Assembly: GCA_900541055.1 (NCBI GenBank)
Contig: UQHZ01000003.1
Location: 1 to 64,000 of the forward strand
Reading direction: 5' to 3'
DNA: 64,000 nt
From: an uncultured Collinsella sp.
Lineage (GTDB): Bacteria > Actinomycetota > Coriobacteriia > Coriobacteriales > Coriobacteriaceae
Below are positions 1 through 6,534 of the stretch, one piece after another. Position numbers and translations under genes: made by a program. Within the stretch, counting starts at the first letter, position 1, and each line of letters begins with the position of its first letter. The notes under the pieces are model-generated. The model did no database searches, was not told the origin of the DNA, and was given only the letters and a program-made list of their open reading frames with translations.

Positions 1-2
1 GT

Positions 3-35
3 TCGTCGGCAGCGTCAGATGTGTATAAGAGACAG
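3..35 (+). other. Residual Illumina Nextera Read 1 transposase adapter
   Basis: These 33 bases match the Nextera/Tn5 Read 1 oligonucleotide exactly, including the 19-bp mosaic end (AGATGTGTATAAGAGACAG, 17-35). It is library-preparation sequence and not genomic. It marks an assembly end, and the bases just after it may be low quality. Confidence 0.97.
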
Positions 36-51
36 GACTATTAGCGGCTAA

Positions 52-600
52 AATCGCCCGGCGCTAACAGTTCTTAATACCGCATGTCCGACCATGTGGT
101 CGTTAACCCCATCTAGGCAACTCGAGATATCCTCTAAGCGTTCTAAAAACGTTGTTACGTCAATTACCGATTATTGTTTCGATGCGGAACGTGACCGTAA
201 GATGCTGGAATTGCTGTCGTCGGAATACGAAAAGGTAACGATTTGGATTCAAGGAAGCCATGATGTTGATTGGTGTCTTGATCAAATAGTCGATCTGAAG
301 CAATTTAATGTCATAGGCCCCAATATCGAAGAGCTTAATCGTGTAATTGAAACCGAGGAGTTTGATTATGTGGGGACGCGTCTCCATGCGGGCATCCGCT
401 GTTTAAATGGAGGACATCGCTCTCTAATTATTGCAATTGATAATCGAGCCCGCCAGATCGGTGAAGATACGGGACTTCCCGTTCTTGAACGCGAGGACGG
501 CTATCTCCATAAATTAGCTGATTGGGTAAACCATCCCGTTAAAACTGAGATTAATCTTCCCTGGACGAGCATCGATAAATGGAAGAAACAGTTTAATTAG
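52..600 (+). CDS. Polysaccharide pyruvyl transferase family protein, 5'-truncated
   Basis: This is the C-terminal half of a polysaccharide pyruvyl transferase (CsaB/WcaK-like), a family that moves pyruvate from PEP onto sugars of surface polymers. The family signature 'NTACPTMW' is read in frame upstream of the first ATG at 94, so that ATG is internal and the gene originally began further left. The second family motif, DYVGTRLHAGI, lies near position 360, with an IAIDNRA segment after it. The stop is at 598-600. An in-frame TAA at 49-51, 14 bases after the adapter, is probably an assembly-end error or chimeric junction. The gene converges on the acyltransferase gene, with 25 bases between them. 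Base composition is AT-richer than the housekeeping genes, as is common in exchanged polysaccharide loci. Confidence 0.78.
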   Translation, partial: NRPALTVLNTACPTMWSLTPSRQLEISSKRSKNVVTSITDYCFDAERDRKMLELLSSEYEKVTIWIQGSHDVDWCLDQIVDLKQFNVIGPNIEELNRVIETEEFDYVGTRLHAGIRCLNGGHRSLIIAIDNRARQIGEDTGLPVLEREDGYLHKLADWVNHPVKTEINLPWTSIDKWKKQFN

Positions 601-625
601 CTGTATTCCTTGGCTATTGCTTTCC

Positions 626-1654
626 CTATTTCTTATCGTGTTGTGCCTTTGGCGTTTCTCCGATTATCCAACCCATATTTGTGGCTCGAATTAGATTCGT
701 CAACATATAGGCGACTGATCCAAATCCAATCAGGTTAATTGCTGCCATCGCCATTGGGGCTATGTTGGGCCAGTAGGTAAAAGAAATGTAAACCAGTGGA
801 GAATGAAAAAGATATATTCCCATACTGTTTTTGCTAATCTTTTCGGTTAGTAGGTTTGCCTTTTGGGGGATGACACAATAAATTGATGCAAGCGCCATGC
901 AAGTAAGGGCGGTGGAAGCAATGGGGGGCACCACTTGTTTTAGTAAGTTTACAAGGAATAATAGTATTAGGACTATTGATATGCTTTTACGCCTTTTATA
1001 GCTCTCGAACCATTTGTTTGCTTCCAAGTAGTGGATTGTTAGGCCAAGTGCAAACCATATTGCATTTGCTTCTGCCAAATTGATATATCTGTTCGCTGAT
1101 GGTATTCCAAAATGGTAAAGATAAATTGAAGCGCCGAAAACTATCGGAACCTTAAAACTTGTTAGAGGGCTCTTTTCGAGTATTTGAAAGATGCACGACG
1201 TGGCTGCTGTAATGAAAAAAAGAGTCGGGAGAAACCAAAGGTGACCGTTGTCTTCGCCCAACAGAATTGATTTAAAGATGATGCGCGGTATAGTTAGGCC
1301 ATTGTAATAGGGATACTTAACGAGCATCCTGATGGGGAAGAGCCAACATATTCCAATCATGATATAGGGGATAATTAAGCGTTGGGCTTTTTTAATGATC
1401 TGACTGATAAAATCGCTTGATCGATTCCAGCTCCATAAAAAACAAAAGCCAGACAACGAAAAGAACAAGGGCATCTGGATTCCGTTTATTAAGAATTTGA
1501 GATTATCCAACAGAATTGATTTTTGTTCAGTTGGATAATATCCCCACGCACTTGAATACAGAATAATGCTGTGGCCTAGGACTACAAGGAATATTGCAAG
1601 GGCCCTCACGTTCGTTATGTCGTCTCTACGGGTTGTGTCCTTGCGGTTGTTCAT
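626..1654 (-). CDS. Acyltransferase family 3 membrane protein (surface polysaccharide O-acylation)
   Basis: A 342-residue integral membrane protein of the acyltransferase 3 (OafA/NodX/WecH-like) family, which usually O-acetylates sugars of exported glycans. The N-terminus carries the family's RALAIFLVVLGHS segment with the expected His, followed by a 'MPLFFSLSGFCF' helix and about ten hydrophobic segments. I chose the ATG at 1654 over the in-frame TTG one codon earlier because an AGAAG sequence lies 7 bases upstream. The gene is visibly AT-rich compared with its rfb neighbours, which suggests recent acquisition. Its placement between pyruvyl transferase and rhamnose genes supports glycan decoration. 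The acyl group and acceptor cannot be read from sequence. Confidence 0.85.
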   Translation of the reverse strand: MNNRKDTTRRDDITNVRALAIFLVVLGHSIILYSSAWGYYPTEQKSILLDNLKFLINGIQMPLFFSLSGFCFLWSWNRSSDFISQIIKKAQRLIIPYIMIGICWLFPIRMLVKYPYYNGLTIPRIIFKSILLGEDNGHLWFLPTLFFITAATSCIFQILEKSPLTSFKVPIVFGASIYLYHFGIPSANRYINLAEANAIWFALGLTIHYLEANKWFESYKRRKSISIVLILLFLVNLLKQVVPPIASTALTCMALASIYCVIPQKANLLTEKISKNSMGIYLFHSPLVYISFTYWPNIAPMAMAAINLIGFGSVAYMLTNLIRATNMGWIIGETPKAQHDKK

Positions 1655-1759
1655 CAATTGCTTCTTTCGTTAATATTGAGATGGATTAACTTAATAGAAT
1701 ATCAAACTCTTACTAACCGCTCGATTTATAACTATTTTCGATTGTAGAGGACGGATTTT

Positions 1760-2659
1760 ATGAAAGGCATCATCCTCGCCGGCGGGTCCGGCACGCGCCT
1801 GTACCCGCTCACGCTCGTGACATCCAAGCAGCTGCTGCCGGTCTACGACAAGCCCATGATCTACTACCCGCTGTCCACCCTCATGCTGGCGGGCATCCGG
1901 GACATCCTGGTCATCTCCACGCCGACCGACCTGCCCAACTTCGAGCGCCTGCTCGGGGACGGCTCGCGCTACGGCGTGAACCTCTCTTACGCCGAGCAGC
2001 CCTCGCCGGACGGCCTGGCCCAGGCCTTCACGATCGGCGAGGACTTCATCGCCGGCGAGCCGTGCGCACTGGTGCTCGGCGACAACATCTTCTACGGCAA
2101 CGGCCTGTCGCGCCACTTGACGCGCGCCGTCCAGAACGCCGAGTCGGGCAGGGCCACGGTCTTCGGCTACCACGTGGACGACCCCGAGCGCTTCGGCGTC
2201 GTGGAGTTCGACGGCGAGGGGAGGGCCGTCTCCATCGAGGAGAAGCCCGCCCAGCCCAAGAGCTCCTACGCCGTTACCGGCCTGTACTTCTACCCGGGCG
2301 ATGTCGCCGCCAAGGCACATAGGGTGGAGCCGTCCGCGCGCGGCGAGCTGGAGATCACCACGCTCAACCAGATGTACCTGGAGGAGGGGACGCTGTCGGT
2401 CGTCACCCTGGGCCGAGGCTACGCGTGGCTCGACACCGGCACCATGGAGAGCCTGCACGAGGCCGCGGAGTTCGTCCGCGCCGTGGAGCACTCCCAGGAC
2501 CTTCCCGTGTCCGTCCCCGAGGAGATCGCCTGGGAGAACGGCTGGATCACCACCGCCGAGCTTGAGGAGGCCGCGAAGGCCTACGGCAAGTCGGTCTACG
2601 GCCGGCACCTGAAGAAGGTCGCCGCCGGCGAGATCGTCAATAGCCCACGCGAGTACTAG
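1760..2659 (+). CDS. rfbA: Glucose-1-phosphate thymidylyltransferase
   Basis: RfbA/RmlA catalyses glucose-1-phosphate + dTTP to dTDP-glucose + PPi, the first step of dTDP-L-rhamnose synthesis. The 299 residues match the usual ~290. The nucleotide-binding GGSGTRLYP loop is at residues 8-16, EQPSPDGLAQAF at 79-90, and the metal-binding VLGDN with Asp108 follows. A purine-rich RBS (AGAGGACGG) precedes the ATG. The gene is very GC-rich, in contrast to the AT-rich gene on its left, and its rfbB and rfbC-rfbD partners follow at 3.9 kb. It has its own terminator and is separated from them by the DUF4869/ATPase module. Confidence 0.97.
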   Translation: MKGIILAGGSGTRLYPLTLVTSKQLLPVYDKPMIYYPLSTLMLAGIRDILVISTPTDLPNFERLLGDGSRYGVNLSYAEQPSPDGLAQAFTIGEDFIAGEPCALVLGDNIFYGNGLSRHLTRAVQNAESGRATVFGYHVDDPERFGVVEFDGEGRAVSIEEKPAQPKSSYAVTGLYFYPGDVAAKAHRVEPSARGELEITTLNQMYLEEGTLSVVTLGRGYAWLDTGTMESLHEAAEFVRAVEHSQDLPVSVPEEIAWENGWITTAELEEAAKAYGKSVYGRHLKKVAAGEIVNSPREY

Positions 2660-2678
2660 CGCAAGCTTGTTTTCTTTT

Positions 2679-2709
2679 AGGGGTCACCGTTTATCTGGTG
2701 GCCCCTTTC
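2679..2709 (+). terminator. Intrinsic terminator after rfbA
   Basis: A 10-bp stem (AGGGGTCACC / GGTGGCCCCT, one wobble) with an 8-base loop is followed by a short T run. It lies 20 bases beyond the rfbA stop codon. Confidence 0.75.
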
Positions 2710-2754
2710 GTTATGATTACGTTGACCATAAAGACAATATGATTGGGAGTGGAT

Positions 2755-3192
2755 GTGTTAAGCGTCTACTTTGGCGATATGCCAGAAGCGATTTACAACA
2801 CAGCGACATATTTCAAAAACTCTTACCGGTCTTCTTGGATTACGGATCCCTATGCAGTCTCGATAATTAAAGATGTCGATCGATCGGTTGTTGTCTCCGA
2901 AAACGTCATCGAAAGCCCTGTGCTTGGATCCATCTCCCCACTCCAGCTTTCTGGTGGCGTGAAAACGCTGCTGCTTATGAGATTTGATCGTAAGCATATT
3001 TTTAACGCTTCTACCTGTGGTGACAACTGTGCCAAGTGGATTCTCGACATGGCGAAAGACCGCAAGCTCGTTGTGAATCTCTATCATGTGATGGACTTTG
3101 GTCGCGAGGATTTTAAAATTAAAGTCGTGAATAGCGGCCGAATCGTTCACAACATGGCCGATTTGATTCACGAGTCGATTCCGTATCTGTAG
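2755..3192 (+). CDS. DUF4869-like protein, copy 1 of a two-gene module
   Basis: A 145-residue soluble protein of unknown function that I recognise as resembling DUF4869. It aligns without gaps to the protein at 14095-14544; by eye about 75 of 145 positions are identical. Shared blocks are the start MLS-x3-GD-x-P, ETYF/ATYF, SPLQLSGGVKTLLL near 61-74 and FNASTCGDNC at 83-92. The frame opens at a TTG (2743), but I prefer the GTG at 2755 because it gives the same N-terminus as the other copy and has GGGAG five bases upstream. The partner ATPase gene follows directly but is broken. The locus interrupts the rhamnose genes and its composition is unlike theirs, which suggests insertion. Confidence 0.75.
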   Translation: MLSVYFGDMPEAIYNTATYFKNSYRSSWITDPYAVSIIKDVDRSVVVSENVIESPVLGSISPLQLSGGVKTLLLMRFDRKHIFNASTCGDNCAKWILDMAKDRKLVVNLYHVMDFGREDFKIKVVNSGRIVHNMADLIHESIPYL

Positions 3193-3201
3193 GTGCTGCT
3201 T

Positions 3202-3699
3202 ATGAACGGTTCGCATCTCGTTAAGATTTCCCGCCGCAGGGGAACCAAGTACACATTTACCATTAAACGGAACATTACTATTGTGCGTGGGGATAGTGGC
3301 ACGGGTAAGACGACACTGTTTGACATGGTCGCAGACTACATGCGAACGGGCGAGCAGTCGGGTGTTTCCTTGCAATGCGATTGTCCCTGTGTCGCCCTGA
3401 CCGATTATGATTGGCGAAACCAGCTTTCGTCCGTTCATGACTCGATTGTATTTGTCGATGAGGGCTTAAAAGAGATCCATTCTGATGAGTTTGCCCATCA
3501 TGTGCTGTATTCCTCGAATTATTTCGTGCTGATCTCAAGGGCTGATTTCCCCAATCTTCCGTATAGCGTGGATGAGATTTACAAGATTAAGACGAGCGGA
3601 AAATACCATTCTTTCGTCCCTGTTTATCAAGATCGCGGGAATCATCGTTATGCTATTTCCCGGTCGGCGCCAAAACAGGACATTACTTACGTGAAATAA
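3202..3699 (+). pseudogene. Truncated P-loop ATPase, degenerate partner of the DUF4869-like protein
   Basis: This open frame covers only the N-terminal half (165 residues) of the 333-residue ATPase at 13094-14095. It has Walker A GDSGTGKTT at 30-38 and Walker B IVFVDE at 82-87, then an ISR motif and LPYSVDEI that also occur in the intact copy. It stops at 3699, before the second domain. A frame starting at GTG 3193 is possible, but ATG 3202 matches the N-terminus of the intact protein. The next feature keeps part of the missing domain in another frame. I infer that the full enzyme is no longer made, although the ATPase domain could still be translated. Confidence 0.75.
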
Positions 3700-3701
3700 C
3701 T

Positions 3702-3809
3702 GGGGATTCGGTTTTTCACTACGACAAAGACTGCATTCCGGAGGCGTTTTGTACGGGAGGTAATTCTGCGAAGGTTATGGCTCTTATCGCATGCCGAAAT
3801 GTCCGATAG
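3702..3809 (+). pseudogene. Out-of-frame relic of the ATPase C-terminal domain
   Basis: Read in a different frame from the preceding ORF, this stretch gives GDSVFHYDKDCIPEAFCTGG and then NSAKVMALI, ending at TAG 3807-3809. It resembles the start of the second domain in the intact copy (EDSKSGYQFYNALCNRLGIP, residues 177-196). The simplest reading is a frameshift near 3690-3700 followed by deletion of the rest of the gene. The similarity is short and was judged by eye. The 75 bases to the rfbB start show nothing else I can identify. Confidence 0.5.
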
Positions 3810-3884
3810 TTTTGTTGAATAGCGTCGCGGCGTCACTTCCTGCGGCATACTAAAGAAGCTGTACATGCTTCAGATTGGATTTTC

Positions 3885-4904
3885 ATGTCTGAGATCTTTG
3901 AACCCAAGAATATCATCGTCACGGGCGGCTGCGGCTTCATCGGCAGCAACTTCGTGCACTACGTCGTGGACAACCACCCCGGGGTGCACGTGACCGTCCT
4001 GGACAAGCTGACCTACGCCGGCAACCCCGAGAACATCGCCGGGCTTCCCTCCGACCGCGTGGAGCTCGTCGTGGGCGACATCTGCGATGCCGCTCTGCTC
4101 GACGAGCTGGTCCCCGGCCACGATGCCATCGTGCACTACGCCGCGGAGTCCCACAACGACAACTCCATCGCGGACCCGGAGCCGTTCCTGCGCACCAACG
4201 TGGAGGGCACCTTCCGCCTGCTGGAGGCCGTCCGCAAATATGGCGTCCGCTACCACCACGTCTCCACCGACGAGGTCTACGGCGACCTGGCGCTCGACGA
4301 CCCCGCCAAGTTCACCGAGGAGACGCCGTACCACCCGAGCAGCCCGTACTCGAGCACCAAGGCGTCCTCTGACATGCTGGTCCGCGCCTGGACCCGCACC
4401 TACGGCCTGCGCACCACGATCTCCAACTGCTCCAACAACTACGGCCCCTACCAGCACGTGGAGAAGTTCATCCCCAGGCAGATCACGAACATCGTCGACG
4501 GCGTCCGCCCCAAGCTCTACGGGAAGGGCGAGAATGTCCGCGACTGGATCCACACCGAGGACCACTCCTCGGCCGTCTGGGACATCCTGACCAAGGGCCG
4601 CATGGGGGAGACCTACCTTATCGGCGCCAATGGGGAGAAGAACAACATCACGGTCCTGCGCATGATCCTGGAGGCCATGGGGCGCGACCCCGAGGGCTTC
4701 GACTGGGTCGCCGACCGCCCCGGCCACGACCGCCGCTACGCCATCGACTCCACCAAGCTGCAGCGCGAGCTCGGCTGGAGGCCGGCCCACACCGACTTCG
4801 CCGAGGGGCTCAGGCAGACCATCGACTGGTACGTCGAGAACGAGTCCTGGTGGCGCCCGGCCAAGGAGGCCACCGAGGCCCGCTACCGCGCACAGGGGCA
4901 GTAA
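3885..4904 (+). CDS. rfbB: dTDP-glucose 4,6-dehydratase
   Basis: RfbB/RmlB is the NAD-dependent extended short-chain dehydrogenase that converts dTDP-glucose to dTDP-4-keto-6-deoxyglucose. The 339 residues are typical. The Rossmann motif GGCGFIG is at 14-20, STDEVYG at 127-133 (Thr, Asp and Glu of the active site), and the catalytic YxxxK at Tyr155/Lys159. A specific feature of the subfamily, SNNYGPYQ, follows. The codon use is strongly GC-rich, like rfbA and rfbC-rfbD, so the three probably formed one block before the module at 2.75-3.8 kb separated rfbA. No strong RBS is visible immediately upstream, which fits a disturbed junction. Confidence 0.97.
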   Translation: MSEIFEPKNIIVTGGCGFIGSNFVHYVVDNHPGVHVTVLDKLTYAGNPENIAGLPSDRVELVVGDICDAALLDELVPGHDAIVHYAAESHNDNSIADPEPFLRTNVEGTFRLLEAVRKYGVRYHHVSTDEVYGDLALDDPAKFTEETPYHPSSPYSSTKASSDMLVRAWTRTYGLRTTISNCSNNYGPYQHVEKFIPRQITNIVDGVRPKLYGKGENVRDWIHTEDHSSAVWDILTKGRMGETYLIGANGEKNNITVLRMILEAMGRDPEGFDWVADRPGHDRRYAIDSTKLQRELGWRPAHTDFAEGLRQTIDWYVENESWWRPAKEATEARYRAQGQ

Positions 4905-4929
4905 GACCGCATCCCGGCGAACCGCACCG

Positions 4930-4992
4930 CGGGGCGCCCGCGCGGGGCCGCAGGGCATGGGGATGATCCTGCGTCCACGCGCGGGCGCCCCG
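4930..4992. repeat. Long GC-rich inverted repeat between rfbB and rfbC-rfbD
   Basis: The arms 4930-4944 (CGGGGCGCCCGCGCG) and 4978-4992 are perfect 15-bp reverse complements. A second smaller stem (CGCAGG 4949-4954 / CCTGCG 4968-4973) nests inside the loop. No T run follows, so it is not a standard intrinsic terminator. It could stabilise mRNA, cause pausing or reduce readthrough between the genes. Confidence 0.8.
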
Positions 4993-5026
4993 GTTTCCCA
5001 ACCTCTTCGATAGGAGCTTTTCCCAC

Positions 5027-6481
5027 ATGGCTGACATCGCATTCGAGAAGGACCTCTCCGTCGCCGAGACCGGCATCGAGGGCCTCAAGGTAGTCGACCT
5101 CGCCGTCCACGGCGACTCGCGCGGCTGGTTCAAGGAGAACTGGCAGCGCGCCAAGATGACCGCCCTGGGCATCCCCGACCTCAGGGTCGTCCAGAACAAC
5201 ATCTCCTACAACGACAGCCGCGGCGTCACCCGCGGCATCCACGCCGAGCCCTGGGACAAGTTCATCTCCGTGGCCCGCGGCTCCGTCTTCGGCGCATGGG
5301 TGGACCTGCGCGAGGGTAGCGAGACCTTCGGCAAGGTGTTCACGACCGTTTTGGATCCCAGCAAGGCCATCTACGTCCCGCGCGGCGTGGGCAACTCCTT
5401 CCAGGCCCTGGAGGACGGCACCGCCTACACCTACCTAGTGGACGCCCACTGGTCCCTCGAGCTGAAGAAGACCTACACCTTCGTGAACCTCGCCGACCCC
5501 GAGCTCGCCATCCAGTGGCCCATCCCGCTCGACGAGGCCACCGTCTCCGAGGCCGACCTCAACCACCCGATGCTGAAGGACGTCGTCCCCATGGCGCCGA
5601 AGCGCACCCTCGTCACCGGCTGCGACGGCCAGCTGGGACATGCAGTCCGCAAGCTCGCAGAGGAGCGCGGCGTCGCCAAGGACTTCGACTTCTGTGACAT
5701 CGACACCTTCGACATGTCAGACCCGGACGCCTACACACAGTACGACTGGTCGCTCTACGGCACCGTGATCAACTGCGGCGCCTACACCGCCGTGGACAGG
5801 GCGGAGACCCCCGAGGGCCGCGCGACCGCCTGGAAGGCCAACGCGACCGGCCCCGCCCTTCTCGCCCGCACATGCTCTGATCACGGGATCACCCTCGTCC
5901 ACGTGTCCTCCGACTACGTCTTCGACGGTACCGCCGAGGTGCATGAGGAGGACGAGCCCCTCAGCCCGCTGTCCGTCTACGGTCAGACCAAGGCCGCCGG
6001 CGACATCGCCGTGGCAGGGTGCCCGCGCCACTACATCATGCGCAGCTCCTGGGTCATCGGCGAGGGGCACAACTTCGTCAAGACCATGAAGGGGCTGTCC
6101 GACCGCGTCGCCGACCCCGAGGACGGGCTCGCGCAGGTCACGGTCGTCGACGATCAGCTGGGCCGCCTGACCTTCACGCGCGACATGGCCGAGGCCATCT
6201 TCCACGTGCTGGAATCGAAGGCCCCCTACGGGACCTATAACTGCACCGGCTCCGGCGCGGTCAAGTCCTGGGCGGACATTGCCCGCGCCGTCTTCGAGGC
6301 AGCCAACGGCAACGGGGAGAAGGTCGTGCCTGTTTCGACCGCCGACTACTACGCCGGCGCCGAGGGGCCCGTCGCCCCGCGCCCGGTCCACTCCGCGCTC
6401 GACCTGTCCGGGCTCGAGTCGGTCGGGTTCCACATGCCCGACTGGGAGGAAGAGCTTGGGGAGTACCTCAAGACGCTCTAG
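5027..6481 (+). CDS. rfbC-rfbD: Fused dTDP-4-dehydrorhamnose 3,5-epimerase / dTDP-4-dehydrorhamnose reductase
   Basis: The 484 residues join the last two enzymes of dTDP-L-rhamnose synthesis. Residues ~20-185 form an RmlC-like cupin with SRGWFKEN (31-38) and the expected base His72 in GVTRGIHAEP. Residues ~192-484 form an RmlD-like reductase with TGCDGQLGH (197-205), SSDYVFDG (294-301) and catalytic YGQTK (318-322). The epimerase half reads YVPRGVGNSF where classical RmlC has a conserved His-Gly, so it belongs to a divergent branch. Fusion would couple epimerisation and NADPH-dependent reduction. The ATG follows a GATAGGAG RBS. The gene lies 122 bases after rfbB, beyond the long hairpin, and ends at a bidirectional terminator. 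Confidence 0.93.
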   Translation: MADIAFEKDLSVAETGIEGLKVVDLAVHGDSRGWFKENWQRAKMTALGIPDLRVVQNNISYNDSRGVTRGIHAEPWDKFISVARGSVFGAWVDLREGSETFGKVFTTVLDPSKAIYVPRGVGNSFQALEDGTAYTYLVDAHWSLELKKTYTFVNLADPELAIQWPIPLDEATVSEADLNHPMLKDVVPMAPKRTLVTGCDGQLGHAVRKLAEERGVAKDFDFCDIDTFDMSDPDAYTQYDWSLYGTVINCGAYTAVDRAETPEGRATAWKANATGPALLARTCSDHGITLVHVSSDYVFDGTAEVHEEDEPLSPLSVYGQTKAAGDIAVAGCPRHYIMRSSWVIGEGHNFVKTMKGLSDRVADPEDGLAQVTVVDDQLGRLTFTRDMAEAIFHVLESKAPYGTYNCTGSGAVKSWADIARAVFEAANGNGEKVVPVSTADYYAGAEGPVAPRPVHSALDLSGLESVGFHMPDWEEELGEYLKTL

Positions 6482-6502
6482 CCGATATCAACTTTTCGAG
6501 AG

Positions 6503-6534
6503 AAAAAGCCGCCGCTTGTTAACGGCGGCTTTTC
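6503..6534. terminator. Bidirectional terminator between rfbC-rfbD and the YfhO-type gene
   Basis: The stem AGCCGCCG (6507-6514) / CGGCGGCT (6523-6530) is flanked by A and T runs, so it can terminate from both sides. The stop codon of the leftward YfhO-type gene (6519-6521) lies inside the loop. Confidence 0.85.

Noticed and set aside
1691..2608. A 305-codon minus-strand frame opposite rfbA
   Set aside because: Antisense shadow of a highly conserved enzyme gene, with no recognisable domain.
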